From Actinomycetes bacterium (GTDB taxonomy: Bacteria > Actinomycetota > Acidimicrobiia > Acidimicrobiales > Palsa-688), in NCBI GenBank assembly GCA_021828475.1, contig JAJZIY010000030.1:1-38961 (forward strand): a DNA stretch of 38,961 bases, written 5' to 3'. A model generated the notes under the pieces. That model was not told the DNA's origin, did no database searches, and was given only the letters and a program-made list of their open reading frames with translations. The position numbers and the translations under genes were made by a program. Numbering within the stretch: the first letter of the stretch is position 1; each line of letters begins with the position of its first letter. Shown in pieces: positions 31,729 through 38,961 of the stretch.

Positions 31729-32274
31729 GTGCTCGAACGCCCTCAGAGCCCCAGCCCCTACGAGCTACTGCCGCCCGTCCCGAGCTTCACCCTGGAGAGT
31801 GAGGACCTCGTCGACGGCGGCGAGCTGCCCAACCTGCACGTGAGCGCCTGGAACGGCGCCGGCGGCAACGATGTCAGCCCCCACCTGCGGTGGTCGGGTT
31901 TCCCCGAGGGCACAGCCGGTTTCGCCGTCACCTGCTACGACCCTGACGCCCCTACCGGCAGCGGGTTCTGGCACTGGGCCGTCGCCAACCTCCCCCGCTC
32001 GGTCACCGAGCTGCCCCAGGGTGCCGGCGCTCCCTCAGGCGAGCACATGCCGAGCGGAGCCGTGCAACTCCGCAACGACGGCGGCCAGGCCGGCTACATG
32101 GGGGCAGCCCCGCCCAAGGGCGACCGGCCCCACCGCTACATCTTCGCCGTGCATGCCCTGAGCAGCGAGAAGCTCGGCGTGGGCCCGGATGCCGCGCCCG
32201 CCATCCTCGGCTTCAACATCACTTTCAACATCCTCGCCAGGGCCACGCTGACAGCGCTCTACCAGGCCAGGTAA
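31729..32274 (+). CDS. YbhB/YbcL-family (PEBP, Raf kinase inhibitor-like) protein
   Basis: A 181-residue cytoplasmic protein of the phosphatidylethanolamine-binding-protein fold. Ligand-pocket motifs are present: DVSPHLRWSGFP, CYDPDAPTGSGFWHWAVANL and PPKGDRPHRYIFAVHAL. Bacterial members have no settled function; a ligand-binding or inhibitor role is assumed. GTG 31729 has AAGGAGG 8 nt upstream, a strong site. A small hairpin GCCGG-CCAGA-CCGGC (31685-31699) precedes it. It converges with the RNase E gene. Confidence 0.92.
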   Translation: MLERPQSPSPYELLPPVPSFTLESEDLVDGGELPNLHVSAWNGAGGNDVSPHLRWSGFPEGTAGFAVTCYDPDAPTGSGFWHWAVANLPRSVTELPQGAGAPSGEHMPSGAVQLRNDGGQAGYMGAAPPKGDRPHRYIFAVHALSSEKLGVGPDAAPAILGFNITFNILARATLTALYQAR

Positions 32275-32353
32275 CCCGGCTTCGGCGCCAGGGGCGGGTG
32301 GCACCGCACCGGCTCGCCGGGCGCCCCGGGGTAGGCGCGGCCCGCGAAAAGGC

Positions 32354-32386
32354 GGCCGGTCCCGAGGAACGGGACAGGAGACGGCC
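32354..32386. terminator. Bidirectional terminator candidate between PEBP gene and RNase E gene
   Basis: Inner stem GTCCCG/CGGGAC (32359-32364 and 32370-32375) with a 5-nt loop is extended by GGCCG/CGGCC (32354-32358 and 32382-32386) across a 6-nt bulge. ACTTT follows on the plus strand and a CTTTT on the minus strand, so it could serve both convergent genes. Confidence 0.45.
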
Positions 32387-32450
32387 ACTTTGGGGCGCAG
32401 GATGAGAGCGCAAGCCGACTGCGCCAGAGCGCCGATAGCCCCAGGAGGGA

Positions 32451-34481
32451 CTAGAGCAGGGTCTGGTCGAAGACGATGCCGCGTCCGGCGCAGGTAGGGC
32501 ACGTCTCCGAGTAGGACTCGACGAGGCCCTCCGAGATGCGCTTGCGCGTCATCTCGACCAGGCCGAGCTCGGAGATGTCGAAGACCTGCGAGCGGGTCTT
32601 GTCCCGGGCCAGAGCCTCGCGGAAGGTGCGTATGACATCCGCTCTGTTGGCCATCACCTCCATGTCGATGAAGTCGATGACGATGATCCCGCCGATGTCG
32701 CGGAGGCGGAGCTGCCTGGCGATCTCCTCGGCGGCCTCGAGGTTGTTGCGGAAGACGGTCTCCTCGAGGTTGGAGGTGCCGACGTTCTTGCCCGTGTTGA
32801 CGTCGATGACGGTCAGCGCCTCCGTCCGCTCGATGATGAGCGAACCCCCCGAGGGCAGCCAGACCTTCCTGTCCAGGGCCTTGTGCACCTGCTCGTGCAC
32901 CCGGAACCTCTCGAAGAGCGGCAGAGGCTCCTCCGCCGGGTCGACAAGCTCGACGCGGTCTGCGAGCTCGGGGGTGATGCTGGAGACGTACTCCTTGACC
33001 TGCTCGTACAGGCCCGGGTCGTCGATTACGACGCCCCGGTAGTCACGGTTGAACTCCTCCCGGATCACCCGGACCGCCAGGTCCGGCTCGCGGTAGAGCA
33101 ACTGCGGCGCACGCGACGAAGCCGCCAGTTGCTGTACATGGTCCCATTGGCGCATCAGCCGGGCGACGTCGCGGCCCAGCTCGTCGGCGCTCGCCCCCTC
33201 GGCAGCTGTGCGCACGATCAGGCCGTGGCCCGCCGGGCGGATCTCGTCCAGGATCTTGCGCAGGCGCTTGCGCTCGTCGTCACCGAGCCGCTTGGAGATC
33301 CCGTACGTGTCGCTGTTGGGGATCAGCACGACGAAGCGGCCTGGCAGCGACACCTCCTGGGTGAGCCGGGCGCCCTTGGTGCCGATCGGGTTCTTGGTGA
33401 CCTGGCAGATGATGTTCTGCCCGGTCCGCAGCAGCTGTTCGATGCGGGCGTCGCGGGCCACCCCTCCCAGCCGGCCACGCGTCGGCTTGCTGGCATCATC
33501 GGCGGCCGGTCCAACCTCGTCGTCGTCGTAGCGCAGGTCGCCGCGGTAAAGGACGGCGTTTTTCGGCGTGCCGATGTCGACGAAGGCCGCCTCCATCCCG
33601 GGCAGGACGTTCTGGACACGGCCCAGGTAGATGTTGCCGTCTATCTGGGTGGTGTCGTCTGCAGGACGCGAAACGTAGTGCTCGATCAGGGTCCGGCCCT
33701 CGAGCACGGCGATCTGGTTGGCTGTCGGGCCGACGTGCACCACCATGAGGTACCGGCCGAGCGGGCGGTTGCGCTTGTCCTGGCCGCCGCGCCGTCCCTG
33801 CCGCTCGGCGGCGCGCTCCGCCGCCATCACACCGCCGCTGCGCTCTGCGGGGACCGGGCGGCGCTCGGTTGCCCCGGTCCCGACCGGAGTGATTGCCCCG
33901 GTCCCCGCTGCGCCGGTGTCTGCCCCGGGGCGCTTGCGCCGGGAGCGGCGCGCCCGGACGGCACCGCTCTCGGTCCCGGCGGCGTCGGGCGCCGGCCCGG
34001 CCGGAGGAGGTGCGGCCGAGGTCGAGGCAACCGCACCGGGACCGTCGGGACTGCCGGCCCTGCGGGCGCGCCGACGGGGCGCCGGTGGGGAGCCGGGCCG
34101 CGTGTCGCCGATGTGGGGCCTGGGTGCACCGGGGCCAGCGGATCCGTTGGTCGCCTCCGGGCCCGGCGCGGGACCAACACCCGCCTCGGGGGGCGAAGAA
34201 CTGCCCCCGCCGGTGGCGTCCAAGCCCCCGTCAGGCGCATCGTCCTCTCCGGTGGCGCCGTCTTCGGCCCCGTTGGCACCCGCCGGTTTGCGGCCACGGC
34301 CACCGCGCGACCCGCGCCGGCGACGGCGGGCCCTGTTGGCGGAAGCGGTATCTAGGTCGTCAGGACCTGGAGCGCCATCGGCGCCCCCGGGTGCATCGGG
34401 GGGCGACGCGCCGGGCCCGTCGCCCAGGGGCGACGGCCGGGGGGCCATATCGGCTGCCTCGCCGAGCAGTGGTTCGGGCAT
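32451..34481 (-). CDS. rne: Ribonuclease E/G family endoribonuclease
   Basis: A 676-residue endoribonuclease for mRNA decay and rRNA processing. Residues 1-245 are a low-complexity extension rich in Pro, Gly, Ala with basic blocks (RRRRRGSRGGRGRK, RARRSRRKR), probably RNA- or partner-binding. The S1 domain follows (GNIYLGRVQNVLPGMEAAFV) with an acidic insert, then the 5'-sensor and DNase-I-like catalytic part with Asp in LTVIDVNTGKNVG and IIVIDFIDM, and the zinc-link CPTCAGRG. The protein ends about 10 residues after the zinc-link, so it lacks the C-terminal scaffold of E. coli RNase E. ATG 34481 has GAAGGGAAG upstream. Confidence 0.93.
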   Translation of the reverse strand: MPEPLLGEAADMAPRPSPLGDGPGASPPDAPGGADGAPGPDDLDTASANRARRRRRGSRGGRGRKPAGANGAEDGATGEDDAPDGGLDATGGGSSSPPEAGVGPAPGPEATNGSAGPGAPRPHIGDTRPGSPPAPRRRARRAGSPDGPGAVASTSAAPPPAGPAPDAAGTESGAVRARRSRRKRPGADTGAAGTGAITPVGTGATERRPVPAERSGGVMAAERAAERQGRRGGQDKRNRPLGRYLMVVHVGPTANQIAVLEGRTLIEHYVSRPADDTTQIDGNIYLGRVQNVLPGMEAAFVDIGTPKNAVLYRGDLRYDDDEVGPAADDASKPTRGRLGGVARDARIEQLLRTGQNIICQVTKNPIGTKGARLTQEVSLPGRFVVLIPNSDTYGISKRLGDDERKRLRKILDEIRPAGHGLIVRTAAEGASADELGRDVARLMRQWDHVQQLAASSRAPQLLYREPDLAVRVIREEFNRDYRGVVIDDPGLYEQVKEYVSSITPELADRVELVDPAEEPLPLFERFRVHEQVHKALDRKVWLPSGGSLIIERTEALTVIDVNTGKNVGTSNLEETVFRNNLEAAEEIARQLRLRDIGGIIVIDFIDMEVMANRADVIRTFREALARDKTRSQVFDISELGLVEMTRKRISEGLVESYSETCPTCAGRGIVFDQTLL

Positions 34482-34500
34482 CGAAATCTTCCCTTCGGAG

Positions 34501-34524
34501 CGGGCGCGCTCCGCAGCGCGCCCG
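34501..34524 (-). promoter_or_regulatory. 9-bp hairpin just upstream of the RNase E ribosome binding site
   Basis: CGGGCGCGC (34501-34509) and GCGCGCCCG (34516-34524) pair perfectly around a 6-nt loop, ending 20 nt before the ATG. It could be an RNase E autoregulatory site. Confidence 0.5.
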
Positions 34525-34560
34525 GCGCACGTCGCGACAAGGGCACACAGCCGTGCCCCC

Positions 34561-34600
34561 GGCGGGTCCGGTGCGGGGCCCGCCGCGCGCCGTCGCGCGC
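34561..34600 (-). promoter_or_regulatory. Two adjacent hairpins in the RNase E leader
   Basis: A 9-position stem with one mismatch spans 34561-34584 (GGCGGGTCC with GGGCCCGCC), followed by GCGCGC-CGTC-GCGCGC at 34585-34600. Confidence 0.45.
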
Positions 34601-34673
34601 CATAGCCATGGAAACCTGTGGGTTTGCACCCTTGTTGGCCGGCCCCCGCTGCGGCGCTCGCCGCCGCTGCGAA

Positions 34674-34715
34674 GGGACCGGCTGGGAGCGACCAGCCTCG
34701 AGGGTGGCCGGTCCC
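34674..34715 (-). promoter_or_regulatory. Mutually exclusive stems in the distal RNase E leader
   Basis: GGGACCGGC (34674-34682) pairs perfectly with GCCGGTCCC (34707-34715). An alternative stem GCTGG/CCAGC (34681-34685 and 34692-34696) shares two bases with the first arm, so both cannot form fully at once. Confidence 0.4.
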
Positions 34716-34890
34716 GCCACCTCACGTCGCCCTGCGATGCGGCTGCACAGGCGGGACCAGATGCGCAGCATCACGACTGCGCTCCGGTGGTGGCCGGGGC
34801 GCAGCGCAGGTTCGCAATGGTCGGTGAGGTCATCTCAATTGACGAGTGTAGCCACCTGAAGTGGCGAAACCGGCGCTCAGCTGGAACGGT

Positions 34891-36093
34891 TCAGGAGAAA
34901 CGGCGCATCCCGACGTTTACAACCAGACCGATGGCCACCCAGTCGACGACCATCGAGGACCCCCCGTAGCTCATGAAAGGCAGCGTGATACCGGCAACGG
35001 GCATGATCCCCATCGTCATGCCGACGTTCTCGAACACCTGGAAGGTCAGCATGGCCAGGACGCCGATGCAGATGAGGGTGCCTGCGAGGTCCCGGCTGCG
35101 CACGGCTGCTCGCCACGTCCGCCAGACCATCAGCACGAACAGAGCCAGCAGCAGCACCGACCCCACGAAGCCGAACTGCTCGGCGACGGAGGTGAAGATG
35201 AAGTCCGTCGACTGGTTGGGGACGTAGGACAGGTTGGTGAGCAGGCCGTTGAACAGGCCCTTGCCGTAGATCCCCCCGTCGGCGATGGCGGTCTTGGACT
35301 GGTCGAGGTTGTACTGGATGGTCGCCGCGTAAGGGTTGTTGGCGTTGACCGCTGGGCGCCCGAGCCCGCTCGGCGCCGTGAGGAAGGTCGTCAGCCGGTC
35401 CCTCTGGTACTGCTTGAGGACCCCGAGCTGGACGACGGCGCCGATCCCGACCGCAGCCACGAGCGCCAGCACGACCATGTGACGGCCCTTGGTGCCGCCC
35501 ATCAGCAGCATGCCCACCAGCACGACCGCCAGGACAAGGGCGCTGCCGAGGGCGTCCTGTTTGAAGATGAGCAGGAAGGGCACCATGGCCAGGCCGAGCA
35601 CCACCAGCAGCAGACGGCCCGAGACGTTGCCCTTGCGGCTGGCCAGCAGGGCGGCGAGCGACAGGATGAGGGTGACCTTGACCACTTCCGAAGGCTCGAA
35701 CTGGAAGCTGCCAACCTGGATCCACGAGGTGGCACCCAGGGTCCGCCGGCCGATGGCGAGAGTCGCCAGGAGCATGAGGAGGCTCCCGGCGTAGAGGGCG
35801 GGCGCCCACGCCAGGTACCTCTTGTAGTCGAAGAAGACGGTGCCCATGAAGGCAGCCATGCCGATGACGGTGAAGATGAGCTGCTTCTTCATCTCGGCCT
35901 GGGGGTCGCCACCGGCCGTGGCGAGCGCGAAGCGGGTGGTGGAGTAGACCATCACAACGCCCAGAACACTGACAGCGCCGGTCATGGCGACCAGGAAGAA
36001 GTCGATGTGGCGCCACGCCGGGCTGCCGACCGGCCGGCGGGGCGCGGCGGGACCGCTGGCGGGGGGTGCCGCTGCAGGGCGGGTGAGCAGCAT
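34891..36093 (-). CDS. rodA: Rod-shape-determining peptidoglycan glycosyltransferase RodA
   Basis: A 400-residue SEDS-family membrane enzyme polymerising peptidoglycan from lipid II with PBP2 during elongation. About ten membrane helices are present. Family motifs include GATSWIQVGSFQFEPSEVVK, the FLLIFKQDALGSALV segment with the catalytic-type Asp, VPNQSTDFIFTSVAEQFGFVG and the C-terminal MPVAGITLPFMSYGGSSMV. The ATG shares one base with the PBP2 stop (TGATG). The frame is open far upstream within the PBP2 gene, but that part is not real. Last gene of the mreC-mreD-PBP2-rodA operon. Confidence 0.95.
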   Translation of the reverse strand: MLLTRPAAAPPASGPAAPRRPVGSPAWRHIDFFLVAMTGAVSVLGVVMVYSTTRFALATAGGDPQAEMKKQLIFTVIGMAAFMGTVFFDYKRYLAWAPALYAGSLLMLLATLAIGRRTLGATSWIQVGSFQFEPSEVVKVTLILSLAALLASRKGNVSGRLLLVVLGLAMVPFLLIFKQDALGSALVLAVVLVGMLLMGGTKGRHMVVLALVAAVGIGAVVQLGVLKQYQRDRLTTFLTAPSGLGRPAVNANNPYAATIQYNLDQSKTAIADGGIYGKGLFNGLLTNLSYVPNQSTDFIFTSVAEQFGFVGSVLLLALFVLMVWRTWRAAVRSRDLAGTLICIGVLAMLTFQVFENVGMTMGIMPVAGITLPFMSYGGSSMVVDWVAIGLVVNVGMRRFS

Positions 36094-38093
36094 CAGCCCT
36101 TCTTTGCCGGCTTGTTGAGACCGAACAGCGTCTGGTACTCCTGGCGGACGGCCGGGGCCGCGATACTGGCGCCGTAACCCGCCTGCTCGAAAAAGGCATC
36201 GACGACGTAGCGGGGTGCGGGGGCGGGGGCGAAGCTGGTGAACACCGAGGTGTCCTGGATGTACTTGGGCCAACCAACGGCGCCGAAGTCCGGCCCGACC
36301 TGCGCCGTGCCCGTCTTGCCTGCGACCGGGTACTGGCTGAGGGGGAAGCCCTGGAAGGCCGTGCCAGCGGTGCCGAGGGCCACGTTGGAGGCGACCCCTT
36401 CGAAGCCGGTCAGCATCGCTGCCCGGTTGGCTGCGTCGGGCATCTGGACCCTGTCCTTGACCTCTGGGGTGAAGAGCTTGACGATCTTGTTGCTCGGCCT
36501 GGTGCCGTTGCCCGGCTTCTCCACCGCCAGGGCAACCTGGGGCACGTACAGGGTGCCGCCGTTCGCGAAGGTCGAGTAGGCGTCGGCGAGCTGGAGCGGG
36601 GTCACCAGGTCGGCGCCCTGGCCGATGGCCTCCAGTACCTCCTGGCCAGGGTAGAAGTAGGGGTCCGGGTAGGCCTTGGGGTACTGGTCGTGCTCCTTGG
36701 TGAACACCTGCTGGCTCGGTACCAGGCCCGGCGCCTCGCCCGGCAGCTGGATGCCGCTGTAGCGGCCCAGGCCGTACTCGGATGCGATCTTCTGAAGGTA
36801 CTCGGGGTGCCCCTTCTGGCCGGCCCACATCTGCCAGAACTGGTAACCGAGGCTGTAGAAGTAGGCGTCGCTCGACACGGTGATGGCCTCGGACAGGTCC
36901 ACGGGGCCGAACCCGCTGTCGGCGTTGTCGTGGAAGACCTGTGTGCCCACCGTGAAGCTGCCGGTGTCGTTGTAGACCTGGTACGCACCCCGCAGGCCGT
37001 AGTCCAGCTGAGCCGTGGCGGTGATCAGCTTCCACGTCGAACCAGGGGCGTAGCCCTCGCTGATCGCCCTGTCGAGCAGGGGGAAGTGGTTGGCCGGGTC
37101 GTTGTAGTACTTCCACTTGGCCACGCTGATACCGCCGAGGAAGTCGTTGGGGTTGTAGTCGGGATAGGTGGCCAGGGCCAGGATCTGGCCGTTCCTCGGG
37201 TCCTCCACGACCATCGACGCCGCCGGTGCGCGGTAGTGGTAGCCGCTGGCGATGTCGGCGGGGCCGTTGCGGGCGCTGAGCACACCCTGGCGAAGCGCCT
37301 GGACCGCCGCCCGCTGGTCCTTCAGCGAGACTGACAGGACCAGGTCGTCACCAGGTACCGGCGGGACGACCTTGACCGTGGCCAGGACGTGGCCCTGGGA
37401 GTCCACCTGGACGATCTCCTTGCCGGGGGTGCCCCTCAGGTACTTCTCGAAGGTGGCCTCCACGCCGGCCTGGCCGATCTGGGAGTTGGTCTGGTAGCAG
37501 GGAACGCCCGGCCCGCACGTGGCCGACTTGTCCGCCGCGTACTCCGAGCCGGTTATCTGGCTCACGTAGCCGACGATGTTGGCCATTGTCTTGGCGTGGG
37601 GGTAGTAGCGGACCGGCTCCGCCTGGACCTGCACCCCCGGGAGCAGCGACTGGTTCTCGTCGATGGCCAGCACCACCGACTGTGGCACGCCGGTGGCGAC
37701 CGGCACAGGCTGGTAGGGGCTGTACTGGGGGTTCTGGATGGCGGCCTTGACCTGGGCGACGGGCACACCGAGGACGGCCGACAGCTCGTTGGCGATGGTT
37801 GGGTGAGCTGCGAGTGCGCCCGGGTTGACCGTGACCACTTCCTCGATCCGGTCGCCCGCCAGCAGCACACCGTTGCGGTCGAAGATCTCGCCACGGGGCG
37901 CCGGTATGTAGATGGTCTGCAGCCCCTCGCCCACAGCCGTCTTCAGCTGGGGCGCCTGGGACTCGACTCCCTGCAAGTACCACAGGCGGCCCATCAGGGT
38001 CCCGAAGAGGCACACGACAACGACGAGGACCGCCATAGCCCGGACTTTCACCGAGGGGGTCTCGCCGGAAGGAGCGTTCACCGGTTGAGACAC
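36093..38093 (-). CDS. mrdA: Penicillin-binding protein 2 (elongasome transpeptidase)
   Basis: A 666-residue class B penicillin-binding protein cross-linking peptidoglycan with RodA. A short cytoplasmic tail and one membrane anchor (VRAMAVLVVVVCLFGTLMGR) lead into the PBP-dimer domain (PAPRGEIFDRNGVLLAGD). The transpeptidase domain has SxxK at S352-K355 (GSTWK), SSD in TVSSDAYFYSLGY and K593-T594-G595 (AGKTGTAQVG). GTG 38093 starts 4 nt after the mreD stop; an internal GTG at 38081 is possible. The open frame extends into mreD, but that part is not credible. Confidence 0.95.
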   Translation of the reverse strand: MSQPVNAPSGETPSVKVRAMAVLVVVVCLFGTLMGRLWYLQGVESQAPQLKTAVGEGLQTIYIPAPRGEIFDRNGVLLAGDRIEEVVTVNPGALAAHPTIANELSAVLGVPVAQVKAAIQNPQYSPYQPVPVATGVPQSVVLAIDENQSLLPGVQVQAEPVRYYPHAKTMANIVGYVSQITGSEYAADKSATCGPGVPCYQTNSQIGQAGVEATFEKYLRGTPGKEIVQVDSQGHVLATVKVVPPVPGDDLVLSVSLKDQRAAVQALRQGVLSARNGPADIASGYHYRAPAASMVVEDPRNGQILALATYPDYNPNDFLGGISVAKWKYYNDPANHFPLLDRAISEGYAPGSTWKLITATAQLDYGLRGAYQVYNDTGSFTVGTQVFHDNADSGFGPVDLSEAITVSSDAYFYSLGYQFWQMWAGQKGHPEYLQKIASEYGLGRYSGIQLPGEAPGLVPSQQVFTKEHDQYPKAYPDPYFYPGQEVLEAIGQGADLVTPLQLADAYSTFANGGTLYVPQVALAVEKPGNGTRPSNKIVKLFTPEVKDRVQMPDAANRAAMLTGFEGVASNVALGTAGTAFQGFPLSQYPVAGKTGTAQVGPDFGAVGWPKYIQDTSVFTSFAPAPAPRYVVDAFFEQAGYGASIAAPAVRQEYQTLFGLNKPAKKG

Positions 38094-38097
38094 CCTC

Positions 38098-38730
38098 TTA
38101 CCGTACCTTGACCCTCGCCCGCCGCCGTCGTCGCGCCCTGGGGGCAGGCATGGCGTGCCTGCGCCCGGCCGCCTCCCCCGGCCCCACACCCGGCACCTCG
38201 CCCATGGAGGACACCGGCACCCTGGGGCCTCGCAGGGCCAAGCTCATCAACCAGGTGGCGGGCACGGCGAACAAAGCGGCGTAGGCCGCCTCCACGACCG
38301 CCAGCACCAGCAGCCAACGCTTGCCCGGGGCCACCAGCTGCGCCTGCCCGAGCACGTAGCCGAGGGCGACGAAGACGAACACCCCGAACATCGTCCCCGT
38401 TGCGGCCGCCAGTGGCGCAAGCACCAGCCGGGGGTGCATGAAGTTGCTCGTCGTCCACCCCACAGCGAAGCCGACCAGGCACAGCGCGAGGGCGCTCAGG
38501 CCGATCGGGGTGCCGAGCAGGAACAGGTCGGCCAGCAGGCCGGCTCCGAAGCCGATGACCGCACCGGCGTCCGGCCCCCCGCAGAAGCCACCGGTCACGG
38601 CCAGCAGGACCATGAAGTCCGGCGCCACCTCGTGCACACGAAGGTCGTTGCCGAAGGTCGTCTGGACGACGATGCCGACAACGAGCAGGGCCGCCACCTT
38701 GACCAGGCGGCGGGCCGCCGGGCTGCTCAC
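38098..38730 (-). CDS. mreD: Rod-shape-determining membrane protein MreD
   Basis: A 210-residue membrane protein linking the cytoskeletal and peptidoglycan-synthesis parts of the elongation machine. About five hydrophobic helices are visible, with VAPDFMVLLAVTGGFCGGP and GAGLLADLFLLGTPIGLSAL typical of the family. The GTG start overlaps the mreC stop by 4 bp (GTGA). The last 45 residues form a Pro/Gly/Arg-rich tail ending in RARRRRRARVKVR, longer than most MreD proteins (about 160-175 residues). Confidence 0.9.
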   Translation of the reverse strand: MSSPAARRLVKVAALLVVGIVVQTTFGNDLRVHEVAPDFMVLLAVTGGFCGGPDAGAVIGFGAGLLADLFLLGTPIGLSALALCLVGFAVGWTTSNFMHPRLVLAPLAAATGTMFGVFVFVALGYVLGQAQLVAPGKRWLLVLAVVEAAYAALFAVPATWLMSLALRGPRVPVSSMGEVPGVGPGEAAGRRHAMPAPRARRRRRARVKVR

Positions 38731-38961
38731 CCTGTCTGGGGAGACCAGAGCAGCACGCGGACGAACTGCAGGTTGACGAGATCCGCCATCGGGCGCATCG
38801 ACACGTCGAGCTGGAAGGCGCCCGAGGGGGTCAGGACAGAGGTCACCCGGCCGACGGGGATACCCGCCGGGAAGTGCTCCAGCGGAAGGCCGCTCGTGAC
38901 CATGTAGTCGCCCTTCTTCAACTGCTGGCCCACGTTCACGTTGATCACCTGGTCGTCATTG
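38727..38961 (-). CDS. mreC: Rod-shape-determining protein MreC (C-terminal part only)
   Basis: The last 77 residues of MreC, which scaffolds PBP2 in the cell envelope. The visible part, VGQQLKKGDYMVTSGLPLEH followed by FPAGIPVGRVTSV, matches the conserved second beta domain of MreC, and the gene order before mreD supports this. The frame stays open to the window edge. A GTG at 38948 is not the true start. Confidence 0.9.
   Translation of the reverse strand, partial: NDDQVINVNVGQQLKKGDYMVTSGLPLEHFPAGIPVGRVTSVLTPSGAFQLDVSMRPMADLVNLQFVRVLLWSPQTG

Larger units (their letters stand above)
34482..34890 (-). other. 409-bp leader/promoter region of the RNase E gene with several hairpins
   Basis: No gene is supported between the rodA stop and the RNase E start. 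It contains at least four strong inverted repeats, three of them within 120 nt of the start codon, plus TACACT (a possible -10 box) near 34850 on the minus strand with no good -35. Confidence 0.6.

Noticed and set aside
1..38961. tRNA, rRNA, CRISPR, transposase, integrase or attachment site
   Set aside because: I looked for T-loop-like tRNA ends, regularly spaced repeats and transposase or integrase motifs and saw none that hold up.

Overview
The window is about 39 kb of very GC-rich DNA with GTG/TTG starts, short gene overlaps and actinobacterial gene families. The gene set (mreCD-PBP2-rodA, an RNase E/G with a long N-terminal extension, rplU-rpmA-obgE-proB, a hexameric-type citrate synthase, a ribose-type ABC transporter) fits a chromosomal segment of an Actinomycetota bacterium. 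Class Acidimicrobiia or a close relative is my guess from overall flavour, not proven. I see no rRNA, tRNA, CRISPR array, insertion sequence or prophage.

Layout. 1-4783: a 5'-truncated DHA2-type drug exporter, a zinc-ribbon Nudix hydrolase, a VapC-like PIN toxin with its Phd/YefM-like antitoxin, and a MarR regulator translationally coupled to a second MFS exporter, with a 16-bp perfect palindrome upstream. 4888-9688: a four-gene redox operon (TPP enzyme, 4-TM membrane protein, gluconate-2-dehydrogenase-subunit-3-like protein, GMC flavoprotein) with 4-bp overlaps between the last three genes. 9668-11203: a sedolisin (S53) peptidase convergent with and overlapping the GMC gene. 11320-15305: a ribose-type sugar ABC operon (binding protein, double ATPase, permease) behind a 720-bp control region with two identical LacI-like operator copies. 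16029-21262: pyridine-nucleotide disulfide oxidoreductase, FIST sensor protein, aldo/keto reductase and a DUF711 protein. 21815-26917: a membrane coiled-coil protein, glutamate decarboxylase, 6-phosphogluconate dehydrogenase and a one-TM hypothetical protein.

27000-38961 is the core block, nearly all on the minus strand. Transcription order is mreC (partial), mreD, PBP2, rodA (cell elongation), RNase E/G, then rplU, rpmA, obgE, proB. Citrate synthase and a PEBP-family protein on the plus strand are inserted between the RNase E gene and rplU.

Notable signals: the GMC/subunit-3/TPP operon lacks any visible export signal or cytochrome; a chain of hairpins lies in the RNase E leader; a LacI-like operator overlaps a promoter, with a second copy 309 bp away; four genes without Shine-Dalgarno sequences share a TANNNT-N6-start arrangement suggesting leaderless mRNAs; and short tandem repeats sit inside the redox operon. 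All functional statements come from reading motifs; no database search was run.
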